Origin: Ottowia sp. oral taxon 894
GTDB taxonomy: Bacteria; Pseudomonadota; Gammaproteobacteria; Burkholderiales; Burkholderiaceae_C
Assembly (NCBI RefSeq): GCF_001262075.1
Contig: NZ_CP012073.1
Span: forward strand, 1,674,001 to 1,738,000
Length of the DNA: 64,000 bases
Direction: 5' to 3'
Shown here: positions 22,765 to 31,303 of the stretch, piece by piece
How the letters are laid out: every line of letters starts with the position of its first letter
Numbering within the stretch: position 1 is the first letter of the stretch
Translations under genes and position numbers: made by a program
Notes under the pieces: generated by a model
Told to the model about the DNA's origin: nothing
Databases searched by the model: none
What the model saw: only the letters and a program-made list of their open reading frames with translations

Positions 22765-23928
22765 ATGGCGGCGAATGCTACCATGCGCGAATTTTTTGGC
22801 ACTTTTTCCCACATGACTTCGCTGGCGCTGTTTGCCTTTCTGGTGTCACTGGTGGCCACTTTGCTGGTGCGCCGGCTGGCGCTGCGCTGGCACACCCCTT
22901 ATGCGCAAGATGCCTCGCAGCGCCTGCATGTGGGCTATGTGCCGCGCCTGGGCGGGCTGGGCGTGCTTGCGGGCTGGGCCTGCGCCCTCGCGGCGCTGCC
23001 GCTGCTCCAGCGGCTGGGCATGGCGGGCAATATTGATTTGGTCCGGCTGGCCCTGCCTTGGTGGGCGGCCGCGCTGCTGCCCGCCTTTGCTGGCGGCGTG
23101 CTGGAAGATTTGACCCAGCGCCTGACGGCGCGCTGGCGGCTGCTGCTCACCCTGGTTTCGGGCCTGCTGGCCTGGGCGCTGCTGGGCGCGCAGGTGCCGC
23201 GCCTGGGCTTTGGCTGGCTCGACGGCTACTGGAGCGCCGCCCCGTGGCTGGGCGTGGCGCTGGCCGTTTTTGCCGTCACGGGCCTGCCCCATGCCTTCAA
23301 CCTGATCGACGGCGTGAACGGCCTGGCGGGCACCGTGGCGCTGGTGGTGTGCCTGGCTTTCGCGCATGTGGCCATTCAGCTGGGCGACCGGGAGCTGGCC
23401 TCCATCGCCATTGCGCTGGCCGCCGCCACGGCGGGCTTTCTGTTCTGGAACTACCCGCGCGGGCTGGTTTTTGCGGGCGATTCGGGCGCTTACCTGTGGG
23501 GGCTGGTCATTGCCATGCTCAGCGTGCTGCTGGTGCAGCGCCACCCGGGCGTGTCGCCGTGGTTTCCCGTGCTGGTGCTGATGTATCCGGTGTGGGAAAC
23601 CGTTTTTTCTATCTACCGCAAGCTGGCCCGGGGCGACTCGCCCGGCATGGCTGACGCGCTGCACCTGCACCAGCTCATCTACCGCCGCCTGGCGTGCAGC
23701 GTGCTGCAAGAAGACGAGGCCGCCGCCATGCTCAAGCGCAACAGCCGCACAGCGCCCTATCTCTGGGGCTTTTTGCTGCTCACCGTGGCGCCGGCCGTTC
23801 TGTTCTGGCGCAACAGCGCCGTGCTGCTGGCTTTTTGCCTGCTTTTTGCCGCCAGCTACGTGGCGGCTTATCTGAGCCTGGTTCACTTCAAGGCCCAAAG
23901 GGTTTTTGGCCGCAGAAGCGACTCGTGA
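22765..23928 (+). CDS. WecA/MraY-family polyprenyl-phosphate sugar-1-phosphate transferase
   Basis: Such enzymes load a sugar-1-phosphate onto undecaprenyl phosphate to begin O-antigen, enterobacterial common antigen or similar glycans. About ten membrane segments are visible. Family motifs are the cytosolic loop DASQRLHVGYVPRLGG, the acidic GVLEDLTQRLTARWRLL (usually DD; here ED), and the catalytic HAFNLIDGVNGLAG. The C-terminal HLHQLIYRRL matches the substrate-specificity histidine region. The best start is uncertain: ATG at 22765, 22783 or 22813 all precede the first helix. It is divergent from the large glycosyltransferase gene, with which it probably shares a pathway. Confidence 0.85.
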   Translation: MAANATMREFFGTFSHMTSLALFAFLVSLVATLLVRRLALRWHTPYAQDASQRLHVGYVPRLGGLGVLAGWACALAALPLLQRLGMAGNIDLVRLALPWWAAALLPAFAGGVLEDLTQRLTARWRLLLTLVSGLLAWALLGAQVPRLGFGWLDGYWSAAPWLGVALAVFAVTGLPHAFNLIDGVNGLAGTVALVVCLAFAHVAIQLGDRELASIAIALAAATAGFLFWNYPRGLVFAGDSGAYLWGLVIAMLSVLLVQRHPGVSPWFPVLVLMYPVWETVFSIYRKLARGDSPGMADALHLHQLIYRRLACSVLQEDEAAAMLKRNSRTAPYLWGFLLLTVAPAVLFWRNSAVLLAFCLLFAASYVAAYLSLVHFKAQRVFGRRSDS

Positions 23929-23993
23929 TCCGCCGGGCGGCCATTGCGCGCGGCGGATGGGCCAGACAGGGCCTGCGCATCAGCCTGAGAGTG

Positions 23994-24080
23994 CCAAAAA
24001 CAGGAGCGAATTCAAGGGCCGGAAATGCCGCTTCGCGCAGTATCCACTAGGACGTTGTGCTCCGAATAAAAGAGCGAAAT
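23994..24080 (+). repeat. Intergenic repeat copy (reference-like)
   Basis: Forward copy with AACAGGAGCGAATTCAAGGG, AAATGCCGCTTCGCGCAG, core CTAGGACGTTGTGCTC (24047-24062) and AGAGCGAAATAAGGAGCG. It lies between convergent genes. Confidence 0.9.
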
Positions 24081-24146
24081 AAGGAGCGAAATGGCAGGCG
24101 CTTTGGCCTTGCTCTGCCGCCCCTGCGGGCGGCGGGTGAACAGGCG

Positions 24147-24698
24147 CTAGGCCGCTGGCGGCAGCTTCATGGCGCGGGCCGCTTCGGTCTGGGCGGCGCG
24201 GAATGCGTCGAGCTTTTGCCGCAAGGCGGCGTCGCGGCAGGCCAGCATGGCAATGGCAAACAACGCCGCGTTGGCTGCGCCCGCCGCGCCAATGGCGAAG
24301 GTGGCCACGGGCACGCCCTTGGGCATTTGCACGATGCTGTGCAGCGAGTCCACGCCTTGCAAGTGGCGCGAGGCCACGGGCACGCCCAGCACGGGCACGG
24401 GCGTTTTGGCCGCCAGCATGCCGGGCAGGTGGGCGGCGCCGCCTGCGCCCGCGATGATGGCTTCAAGCCCCCGGCCGCGCGCGCTTTCGGCGTAGGCGAA
24501 CAGCTCGTCGGGCATGCGGTGGGCCGAGACCACGCGCGCCTCGTGCGGCACGCCAAAGGATTGCAGCATTTGCACGGCGTGCTGCATGGTTTCCCAGTCG
24601 CTGCTGGAGCCCATGAGCACGCCGACGAGAGGGGCTTGGGAAGAGGTTTGAGAAGGGGTTCCGGAAGGGGCGGGCGTGTCGGTCATCATCTTGCACAA
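24147..24698 (-). CDS. purE: N5-carboxyaminoimidazole ribonucleotide mutase PurE
   Basis: PurE moves the carboxylate of N5-CAIR to carbon 4 in de novo purine synthesis. Hallmarks are [18 protein letters not shown], the catalytic-His region [41 protein letters not shown] and [15 protein letters not shown]. At 183 residues it is slightly longer than usual because of a Pro/Ser/Thr-rich N-terminus; Met 4 or Met 5 may be the true start. The usual partner purK is not in this window next to it. Confidence 0.95.
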   Translation of the reverse strand: MCKMMTDTPAPSGTPSQTSSQAPLVGVLMGSSSDWETMQHAVQMLQSFGVPHEARVVSAHRMPDELFAYAESARGRGLEAIIAGAGGAAHLPGMLAAKTPVPVLGVPVASRHLQGVDSLHSIVQMPKGVPVATFAIGAAGAANAALFAIAMLACRDAALRQKLDAFRAAQTEAARAMKLPPAA

Positions 24699-24753
24699 TG
24701 GTTTTTTGGCCCGATTTTCCCCGTTTCACTGATTCATCCAGAGAGCGTTTTTC

Positions 24754-25710
24754 ATGATTGAAGTCACCCTGCAAAACTTTGAAAGCGAAGTCATCGCCGC
24801 TTCCATGCACACGCCCGTGCTGCTCGATTTCTGGGCGGCCTGGTGCGGCCCCTGCCAGTCGCTTGGCCCCGTGCTGGAGCAGCTGGAGGGCGAATACGCA
24901 GGCCGCTTTGTGCTGGCCAAGGTGGATTCAGACCGGCAGCAGCAACTGGCCGCAGCCTTTGGCATACGCAGCCTGCCCACGTGCATCTTGCTCAAGGGCG
25001 GCCAGCCGGTGGACGGCTTTACCGGCGCGCTGCCCGCCGGGCAGGTGCGCCAGTTTCTGGACAAGCACGTGCCCAGCGAAGGCGCCGTGGCCGCCGAGGG
25101 CAGCGTGCAAGAAGCCGACGCGCTGCTGGAATCGGGCGACCCGGCCGCCGCCCTGGCCAAGCTGGCCGATGCGCTGGCGCAAGACCCGGCCAATGACGAG
25201 GCCCGCTTTGACTACGTGCGCCTCTTGATTGCCACGGGCCGGCTGGACGAAGCGGGCGCGGCCCTGCAAGAGCCGCTGGCGCGCGAGCCGCGCCCCTTGC
25301 GCTTTGACGCGCTCCATCACTGGCTGCAAGCGGCGCGCGCCGCCAAGGCAGGCGACTGGGGGCAGTGGAAGCTGGCGGAGCTGGATGCGGCCATTGCGCA
25401 AGACAAGCGCAACTTCACCGCGCGTTACCAGAAAGCGCAAATCCTCATGGCCGAAGGCGTGTGGACGCAGGCGATGGACGAGCTGCTCGAAATCGTCATG
25501 CGCGACCGCAAGTGGGAAGACGATCTGGCCCGCAAAACCTACGTGGCCATTTTGGAGCTGCTCACGCCCGCGCCCGACAAGGCCAAGGCGCATGAAGGCA
25601 AGAGCGCTGGCGGCATCGAGCTGACCGGCAAGGCCGCCGCCGCGCAGCAAGACCCGCAGGCCGAACTCGTCTCGCGCTACCGCCGCAAGCTCTCCATGGC
25701 GCTGAACTGA
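24754..25710 (+). CDS. cnoX: Thioredoxin-TPR protein (CnoX/YbbN type)
   Basis: The first 110 residues are a thioredoxin fold with LLDFWAAWCGPCQSLGP and the cis-proline segment IRSLPTCILL. The remaining 200 residues are TPR-like repeats (ADALLESGDPAAALAKLADA, RLLIATGRLDEAGAAL, AQILMAEGVWTQAMDELLEI). This matches CnoX, a chaperone-redoxin that holds unfolding proteins and passes them to DnaK or GroEL. Both cysteines of the WCGPC site are kept, unlike E. coli CnoX as I recall it, so redox activity is likely. The ATG follows an AGAGCG site. It is divergent from purE across about 55 bp. Confidence 0.87.
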   Translation: MIEVTLQNFESEVIAASMHTPVLLDFWAAWCGPCQSLGPVLEQLEGEYAGRFVLAKVDSDRQQQLAAAFGIRSLPTCILLKGGQPVDGFTGALPAGQVRQFLDKHVPSEGAVAAEGSVQEADALLESGDPAAALAKLADALAQDPANDEARFDYVRLLIATGRLDEAGAALQEPLAREPRPLRFDALHHWLQAARAAKAGDWGQWKLAELDAAIAQDKRNFTARYQKAQILMAEGVWTQAMDELLEIVMRDRKWEDDLARKTYVAILELLTPAPDKAKAHEGKSAGGIELTGKAAAAQQDPQAELVSRYRRKLSMALN

Positions 25711-25756
25711 AGGCCGGGGCGGCCAGGCGCGGGCCGCCGCATGGCGCGCCATTGCC

Positions 25757-25846
25757 CCAAAAAGAGGAGCGAATTTGAGGGGGTGCAAATGCCGTCTGGC
25801 GCAGTTTCCACTAGGACATCATGCTCTTGATTCAAGAGCTAAATCA
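25757..25846 (+). repeat. Intergenic repeat copy
   Basis: Forward copy with AGAGGAGCGAATTTGAGGGG, AAATGCCGTCTGGCGCAG, and core CTAGGACATCATGCTC (25811-25826). It lies between two plus-strand genes. Confidence 0.87.
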
Positions 25847-25966
25847 AGCGCGAAACCAGCGTGCCTGCTTGCCTGACGGCGGCGGCACGCCAAAAGCGGC
25901 CAGCGGACAATCGCCGCTGTCTTCTTTTCCTCTTTTCCCTTCTCCTCTTTTCATTTCCCGCGCCCT

Positions 25967-26644
25967 ATGCCAGCTCCCATCCAGGCCGTCATGCTTGACT
26001 GCGACGGCACGCTCGTCGATACGCTGGGCGACTTTGACGCCGCCCTGAACGCCATGCTGCGGCAGATGCGCTGCCCCCGCATCGAGCGCGAGCAGATCGC
26101 CCGCTTCGTGGGGCGCGGCACGGAGCATTTGCTGCGCTGCGTGCTGGCCCTGCAAGATGGCGGGGCAATGCCCGATGAGGCCACGTTCAATCAGGCCTGG
26201 GCCGCTTACTTGCAGGCGTACGGGCAAGTCAATGGCACGCACAGCCGGCTCTATCCGGGCGTGCGCGAAGGGCTGGCGGCCTTGCAGGCGCAGGGGCTGC
26301 CGCTGGCGTGCCTGACCAACAAGCCGCAGGCTTTTGCCCGCGAGCTGATGCGCAGGCTGGGGCTGGCGCCGTTTTTCCGCTTCATTCACGGCGGCGACAC
26401 CTTCGCGCGCAAGAAGCCCGATCCGCTGCCGCTGCTGGAAACCTGCCGCCTGCTGGGCGCGCCCCCTGCGGCCACGCTGATGGTGGGCGACTCGCGCAAC
26501 GACGCGCAGGCTGCGCGCGCGGCGGGCTGCCCCGTCTTCTTGCTGCCCTATGGCTACAACTACGGCTGCCCAGTCGAGCAGGAAGGCGCAGATGCCGTGC
26601 TGCCGGATTTGCCCGCCATCGCCAAGCGCCTGCAAGCGGCTTGA
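25967..26644 (+). CDS. gph: Phosphoglycolate phosphatase (HAD superfamily)
   Basis: HAD hydrolase that removes phosphoglycolate arising from DNA repair or oxygenase activity. The nucleophile motif is MLDCDGTLVDTLGDFDAAL, the lysine region GDTFARKKPDPLPLL, and the acidic motif LMVGDSRNDAQAARAAGCP. A cap domain lies in between. At 225 residues it fits Gph, and gph upstream of trpE is a common arrangement in this group; related HAD phosphatases of unknown substrate cannot be fully excluded. About 420 bp separate it from trpE, including a repeat copy and the trp leader. Confidence 0.88.
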   Translation: MPAPIQAVMLDCDGTLVDTLGDFDAALNAMLRQMRCPRIEREQIARFVGRGTEHLLRCVLALQDGGAMPDEATFNQAWAAYLQAYGQVNGTHSRLYPGVREGLAALQAQGLPLACLTNKPQAFARELMRRLGLAPFFRFIHGGDTFARKKPDPLPLLETCRLLGAPPAATLMVGDSRNDAQAARAAGCPVFLLPYGYNYGCPVEQEGADAVLPDLPAIAKRLQAA

Positions 26645-26673
26645 TCACGCGGGCGGCCCGGCAGCCGGATACT

Positions 26674-26761
26674 TCAATAAGAAGAGCGAATTCAAAGGGG
26701 CAAAAAAGCCACTCGTCGCTTTATTGGCGTGATAGTGCGCTATGAAACAAAGAGCGAATCA
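26674..26761 (+). repeat. Intergenic repeat copy, divergent core
   Basis: Forward relative with AAGAGCGAATTCAAAGGGGC, CGTCGCTTTATTGGCGTGAT, AGTGCGCTATGAAAC and AAAGAGCGAATC. The CTAGGAC core is replaced, as in the 22.6 kb copy. Confidence 0.7.
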
Positions 26762-26840
26762 AGGCGCTTTTCCCGCGCCGTTTCCAGCCTGCTTGCCGCC
26801 GCCAGCTTGTTTGCTGGCCCTCCAGTAAACTGCCCGCCCC

Positions 26841-26921
26841 ATGTTGCCGCTGCTTTTTTCTTTTGCTGATGCGGGCCGCCGTGCCCGGGGGGCGTGGCCC
26901 TGGCGCAAGCCTGCGCGCTGA
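26841..26921 (+). CDS. Candidate trp leader peptide (26 aa) with Trp-Pro-Trp
   Basis: A short frame beginning ATG TTG CCG and ending TGA encodes 26 residues with two tryptophans, TGG CCC TGG, near its C-terminus (GAWPWRKPAR). Just after these codons GCGCA/TGCGC can pair around AGCC (26903-26916), as expected of an attenuator 1:2 hairpin. No Shine-Dalgarno sequence is visible; a TAAACT at 26826 could be a -10 box, which would make the leader nearly leaderless. The position between gph and trpE and the terminator 30 bp downstream support a role in tryptophan attenuation. Inferred from sequence only. Confidence 0.55.
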   Translation: MLPLLFSFADAGRRARGAWPWRKPAR

Positions 26922-26950
26922 CTTTGCCCCTGGCTTTCGCGTCCGCAATG

Positions 26951-26986
26951 GGCGCGCGCGGCGGAGGCCGCCGCCGCAGCCTTTTT
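26951..26986 (+). terminator. Candidate trp attenuator terminator upstream of trpE
   Basis: A GC-rich hairpin with a perfect inner stem GCGGCGG / CCGCCGC around AGG, extendable through GGCGCG / CGC..GCC with single bulges, ends directly in TTTTT. The GCGCGC within its left arm can instead pair with the GCGCGC at 26913-26918 at the end of the leader peptide frame, giving a possible antiterminator. trpE starts about 80 bp downstream. Confidence 0.6.
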
Positions 26987-27063
26987 CCCCTTTTCAAGTT
27001 TCTTTCGCGCGCGCCAGCGGCTGGCTTTGCGCGCATGTTTTTCTGATGACAGGAAACCGATTC

Positions 27064-28578
27064 ATGACCGAGCAGGAATTCAAGGCCCTGGCCGCGCAGG
27101 GCTACAACCGCATTGCGCTGGTGGCCCAGGCGTTCGCCGATCTGGAGACGCCGCTGTCGCTGTATCTGAAGCTCACGGCCACGCCGGGCAAGCCGGATGA
27201 CACGGGCGGCCGCCGCTACAGCTTTTTGCTGGAGTCGGTGGTGGGCGGCGAGCGTTTCGGGCGCTACTCGTTCATTGGCCTGCCCGCGCGCACTTTTTTG
27301 CGCGCCAGCGGCTTTGGCGAGCAGGCGAAAACCGAGGTGGTGACCGATGGCCAGGTGGTGGAAACCGCCCCGGGCAATCCGCTGGATTTCATCGAGCGCT
27401 ACCAGCGCCGCTTCAAGGTGGCGCTGCCGCCAGCGGCGCCGCGCTTTTGCGGCGGGCTGGCGGGCTACTTTGGCTATGACACGGTGCGCCACATCGAGAA
27501 AAAGCTGGCGCACACCTGCCCGCCCGACACGCTGGGCTGCCCGGACATTTTTTTGCTGCACTGCGAGGAGGTGGCCGTCATTGACAACCTCACGGGCAAG
27601 CTGCATTTCATCGTCTATGCCGATCCGGCCCAGGCGGGCGCTTTCGAGCGTGCACGCGCGCGCCTGCACGAGCTGCACGAGCGCCTGTGCCAGCCCGTGA
27701 TTCCGCCGCGCCTGCGGCCCGCGCCCGCGCAAGCCGTGCACCGCGAGTTCGACAAGGCCGATTTCCTGGCCGCCGTGGCGCGCGCCAAGGAGCTGATTGC
27801 GGCGGGCGACTTCATGCAGGTGGAAGTGGGTCAGCGCCTGTCCAAGCCCTTTGCGGGCGATGCGCTGTCGCTCTACCGCGCGCTGCGCTCGCTCAACCCG
27901 TCGCCCTATCTGTATTTTTATGACTTGGGCGATTTCCACGTTGTCGGCTCCAGCCCCGAAATCCTGGTGCGCCACGAGCGGGCCGAAGGCGGGCAGAAGA
28001 TCACCATCCGCCCGCTGGCGGGCACGCGCCCGCGCGGCGCCACGCCCGAGGCCGACCAGGCCGCCGAAGCCGAGCTGCTGGCCGACCCCAAGGAGCGCGC
28101 CGAGCACGTCATGCTCATTGACCTGGCCCGCAACGACATTGGCCGCATCGCCCGCATTGGCAGCGTGAAAGTGACCGAAGCCTTTGCCGTGGAGCGCTAC
28201 AGCCACGTCATGCACATCGTCAGCAATGTGGAAGGCCTGCTGCTGGATGGCATGAGCCACATGGACGTGCTCCGGGCCACCTTCCCCGCCGGCACCTTGA
28301 GCGGCGCGCCCAAGATTCACGCGATGGAGCTGATAGACGAGCTGGAGCCGAGCAAGCGGGGCGTGTATGGCGGCGCGTGCGGCCACATCAGCTACGCGGG
28401 CGACATGGACCTGGCCATTGCCATTCGCACCGGCATCGTCAAGGGCGGGCGGCTCTACACCCAGGCGGCCGCCGGCATCGTGGCCGACAGCGACCCTGAA
28501 ATGGAGTGGCGCGAAACCGAGGCCAAGGCCCGCGCCCTGCTGCGCGCCAGCGAGCTGGTGGAAGAAGGGCTGCACTGA
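27064..28578 (+). CDS. trpE: Anthranilate synthase component I
   Basis: TrpE makes anthranilate from chorismate with ammonia from the TrpG amidotransferase. The N-terminal part contains the feedback region with LLESVVGGERFGRYSFIG; the chorismate-binding half shows DFMQVEVGQRLSKPF, SPYLYFYDLG, IRPLAGTRPRG, HVMLIDLARNDIGR, FPAGTLSGAPKIHAMELID and YGGACGHISYAGDMD. The ATG at 27064 gives 504 residues; the longer frame upstream runs through the attenuator. Downstream it is followed 2 bp later by a chorismate mutase gene and then trpG. Likely controlled by the leader described upstream. Confidence 0.97.
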   Translation: MTEQEFKALAAQGYNRIALVAQAFADLETPLSLYLKLTATPGKPDDTGGRRYSFLLESVVGGERFGRYSFIGLPARTFLRASGFGEQAKTEVVTDGQVVETAPGNPLDFIERYQRRFKVALPPAAPRFCGGLAGYFGYDTVRHIEKKLAHTCPPDTLGCPDIFLLHCEEVAVIDNLTGKLHFIVYADPAQAGAFERARARLHELHERLCQPVIPPRLRPAPAQAVHREFDKADFLAAVARAKELIAAGDFMQVEVGQRLSKPFAGDALSLYRALRSLNPSPYLYFYDLGDFHVVGSSPEILVRHERAEGGQKITIRPLAGTRPRGATPEADQAAEAELLADPKERAEHVMLIDLARNDIGRIARIGSVKVTEAFAVERYSHVMHIVSNVEGLLLDGMSHMDVLRATFPAGTLSGAPKIHAMELIDELEPSKRGVYGGACGHISYAGDMDLAIAIRTGIVKGGRLYTQAAAGIVADSDPEMEWRETEAKARALLRASELVEEGLH

Positions 28579-28580
28579 TC

Positions 28581-28937
28581 ATGAAAGTGAAAGCCATTGC
28601 CCAGGTTCGCCACTGCGAAAACATGGCCGAAGTGCGCGCCTGCGTGGACGCGCTGGACGACGCCCTTGTGCCCCTGCTCGTGACCCGCTGCGGCTACATG
28701 ACGCAAGCGGCCCGCATCAAGGGCGATGCCCGGCTGGTTCATGACCAGGCCCGCATCGACCAGATCGTGGCCCGCGTGCGCGAGCAGGCCGCCGCCGAAG
28801 GCGGCAACCCCGGCCTGCTGGAGCGCATCTACCGCGCCCTTATCGACTGCTGCATTGCCCATGAGCACGAAGAGCTGCGCCGCTTGCAGGCTGGCCCCGA
28901 TTCCGCTTCATCCTCTTGTGCAGGAGCTGCGCCATGA
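28581..28937 (+). CDS. AroQ-class chorismate mutase between trpE and trpG
   Basis: A 118-residue, all-helical protein matching the AroQ/PchB-type chorismate mutase fold: MAEVRACVDALDDALVPLLVTR (helix 1 with the conserved Arg/Asp pattern), then QAARIKGDARLVHDQARIDQI and VREQAAAEGGNPGLLERIYRALIDCCIAHEHEEL. It would convert chorismate to prephenate, the competing branch toward phenylalanine and tyrosine. It begins two bases after the trpE stop and its TGA overlaps the ATG of trpG, so the three are translationally coupled. An isochorismate-pyruvate lyase activity is a less likely alternative. Confidence 0.85.
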   Translation: MKVKAIAQVRHCENMAEVRACVDALDDALVPLLVTRCGYMTQAARIKGDARLVHDQARIDQIVARVREQAAAEGGNPGLLERIYRALIDCCIAHEHEELRRLQAGPDSASSSCAGAAP

Positions 28938-29524
28938 ACCTCTTGATGATTGACAACTACGACAGCTTCACTTTCAACATCGTCCAGTACTTTGGCGAGC
29001 TGGGCGCGCGCGTGAGCACGCTGCGCAACGACGAAACCACGCTGGAAGATTTGCAGGCGCGCTTTGCCCGGGGCGAATTCAGCCGCCTGTGCATCAGCCC
29101 CGGCCCTTGCGCGCCAGCGCAGGCGGGCGTGTCGGTGGCTGCCATTCGCCACTTTGCGGGCAAAGTGCCCATTCTGGGCGTGTGCCTGGGCCACCAGGCC
29201 ATAGGCGAGGCGCTGGGCGGGCGCATCGTGCGCGCCGGGCGGCAAATGCACGGCAAAACCAGCGTCATCACCACCGATCAAAAAGGCGTGTTCGCCGGGC
29301 TGCCCAGGCAGTTCACCGTCAATCGCTACCACTCGCTGGTGATTGAGCGCGCCACCTGCCCGCCAGAGCTGGACATCACCGCCGCCAGCGACGATGACGG
29401 CGAAATCATGGCCGTGCGCCACAAAACCCTGCCCATCGAAGGCGTGCAGTTCCACCCCGAAAGCGTGCTGACCGAGCACGGCCACGCCATGCTCAGGAAC
29501 TTTCTGGAGCAGCCCGCCGGCTGA
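28934..29524 (+). CDS. trpG: Anthranilate synthase component II (glutamine amidotransferase)
   Basis: Class I glutamine amidotransferase that feeds ammonia to TrpE. It shows LLMIDNYDSFTFNIVQYFGE, the oxyanion loop SPGPCAP, the nucleophile GVCLGHQAIGEALGG, and the His/Glu pair in EGVQFHPESVLTEHG. The start at 28934 overlaps the stop of the chorismate mutase gene (ATGA). trpD and trpC, which often follow, are absent; the next gene is glpD. Confidence 0.97.
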   Translation: MNLLMIDNYDSFTFNIVQYFGELGARVSTLRNDETTLEDLQARFARGEFSRLCISPGPCAPAQAGVSVAAIRHFAGKVPILGVCLGHQAIGEALGGRIVRAGRQMHGKTSVITTDQKGVFAGLPRQFTVNRYHSLVIERATCPPELDITAASDDDGEIMAVRHKTLPIEGVQFHPESVLTEHGHAMLRNFLEQPAG

Positions 29525-29595
29525 TCTGCCGGCAGGGCATGCGGTTCGCGCCGTCATGCATCAAATCGGCCTGACGTCCTGGTGCAGACTGGATT

Positions 29596-29640
29596 TGCAG
29601 CTATTGATTTGATAGTGAATGCAGGCGAAGAGCGCCGCCC
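29596..29640. repeat. Possible repeat remnant with stem-loop between trpG and glpD
   Basis: GCAGCTATTGATTTGATAG resembles the left end of the intergenic repeat in reverse orientation. It is followed by ATGCAGG and CCTGCAT, which can pair around a GC-rich loop. Too degenerate for a firm call. Confidence 0.35.
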
Positions 29641-29685
29641 CTGCATACACTCGCCCCTCTTTTTCAATACCGCCGCGTGTGCTTC

Positions 29686-31278
29686 ATGACTGCCGCCCCT
29701 ATGCCGACCCATCGATCTGAGCTGATGCAACGTCTGGCCCGGCCCGGGCGGTATGACGTGGCGGTGATTGGCGGCGGCGCCACGGGGCTGGGCGTGGCAC
29801 TGGATGCGGCAGTGCGCGGCCTGAAAGTGCTGCTGCTGGAAGCGCATGACTTTGCCAAGGGCACTTCATCACGCGCCACCAAGCTGGTGCATGGCGGGGT
29901 GCGTTATCTGGCGCAGGGCAATGTGGCGCTGGTGCGCGAGGCGCTGCACGAGCGCGCGCACATCCTGGCGGCGGCGCCCCATCTGGCGCAGCCGCTGGCG
30001 TTCGTGATGCCGTCTTACAGCTGGTGGGAAACGCCCTGGTACGGCATGGGGCTGAAGGTTTATGACCTGCTGGCGGGCCAGGCCAGTTTGGGGAGTACGC
30101 AGTGGCTGGGCACGATTGCCGTGCAAAACCGCCTGCCGGGCGCGCAGCCGCAGGGCCTGAAGGGCGGCGTGCAGTATTGGGATGGGCAGTTTGACGACGC
30201 GCGGCTGGCGCTGGCGCTGGCGCGCACGGCGGCGGCGCATGGCGCTTTGCTGGTGAACCATTGCCCCGTGACGCAGTTGCGCCACGCAGGCGGCAAGGTG
30301 ACGGGGCTGCGGGCAAGGGATGCCGAAACAGGGCAGGAATATGACATTGAGGCGGGCTGCGTCATCAACGCCACAGGCGTGTGGGTGGACGCCTTGCGCC
30401 AGCAAGACGCCGCAGCCACAGGGCGCAGCGCTGGCGCGCTGGTTGCGCCCAGCCAGGGCGTGCATGTGGTGGTGGATCAGGACTTTCTGCCTGGCCGCCG
30501 CGCGCTGCTGGTGCCCAGCACGGCGGACGGGCGCGTTCTGTTTGCCGTGCCGTGGCTGGGCAAACTCATTTTGGGCACGACGGACAACCCGCGCCATGAT
30601 TTGCCGCTGGAGCCTTGCCCGCAAGAAGATGAAGTGGACTTCATCTTGCGCGAAGCGGGGCGCTACCTGCGCCGCCCGCCCCGGCGCGCCGATGTGCGCA
30701 GCCAGTGGGCGGGGCTGCGGCCGCTGGTCAAGCCGCAGGGCCAGGCTGCAACCAAGTCAATCAGCCGCGAGCACACCATCCTGATCGACGCAAGCGGGCT
30801 GGTGACCGTGACGGGCGGCAAATGGACGACTTACCGTGCCATGGCCCAGGACGTGCTGGCCCGCTGCGCCGACGCGGGCCTGGTGCCGCAAGGTAAATCG
30901 CGCACGGCAGGCTTGAAGCTGGTGGGCGCCTTGCCGGATGGCGCGCAAGCCGTACCGTTGAACGAGGCGCCCGGGCCGCATTTGTATGGCGGCGAAGCGG
31001 ATGCGCTGACGCAACTGCCGGGGCATGAACGCTGGGTGGCGGACGGGCTGAGCGAGGCCATGGTGCGCTTTGCGGCGCGGCATGAATACGCCCGCAGCGT
31101 GGAAGATGTGCTGGCGCGCCGCTCGCGCCTGCTGTTTCTGGACGCTGCGGCTGCGGCTGCCGTGGCGCCTGCCGTGGCGAATGTGCTGCAAGAAGAGACG
31201 GGCCGGGATGCCGGGCTGGAAAGCTTTCTGACCTTGGCTGCTCAATTTGGCAGTCTTGGGGGCGCAAAAAGAGCTTGA
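29686..31278 (+). CDS. glpD: Glycerol-3-phosphate dehydrogenase (FAD, respiratory)
   Basis: GlpD oxidises glycerol 3-phosphate to dihydroxyacetone phosphate at the inner membrane and passes electrons to quinone. The FAD motif is YDVAVIGGGATGLGVALDAA, followed by the family strings KGTSSRATKLVHGGVRYL and LILGTTDNPRHD, then VTVTGGKWTTYRAMAQD and a C-terminal helical domain. The ATG at 29686 is preferred over a GTG three codons upstream; length is about 530 residues. The stop codon lies inside the -35 box of the rplN promoter, so read-through into the ribosomal operon is possible. Confidence 0.94.
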   Translation: MTAAPMPTHRSELMQRLARPGRYDVAVIGGGATGLGVALDAAVRGLKVLLLEAHDFAKGTSSRATKLVHGGVRYLAQGNVALVREALHERAHILAAAPHLAQPLAFVMPSYSWWETPWYGMGLKVYDLLAGQASLGSTQWLGTIAVQNRLPGAQPQGLKGGVQYWDGQFDDARLALALARTAAAHGALLVNHCPVTQLRHAGGKVTGLRARDAETGQEYDIEAGCVINATGVWVDALRQQDAAATGRSAGALVAPSQGVHVVVDQDFLPGRRALLVPSTADGRVLFAVPWLGKLILGTTDNPRHDLPLEPCPQEDEVDFILREAGRYLRRPPRRADVRSQWAGLRPLVKPQGQAATKSISREHTILIDASGLVTVTGGKWTTYRAMAQDVLARCADAGLVPQGKSRTAGLKLVGALPDGAQAVPLNEAPGPHLYGGEADALTQLPGHERWVADGLSEAMVRFAARHEYARSVEDVLARRSRLLFLDAAAAAAVAPAVANVLQEETGRDAGLESFLTLAAQFGSLGGAKRA

Positions 31279-31303
31279 CAAGCTTGTTTCAGGTTGCCAT
31301 AAT
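31275..31303 (+). promoter_or_regulatory. Near-consensus sigma-70 promoter for the spc ribosomal operon
   Basis: TTGACA and CATAAT are separated by exactly 17 bp. The glpD stop TGA is embedded in the -35 box. About 110 bp of leader separate it from the rplN ATG. Confidence 0.85.
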
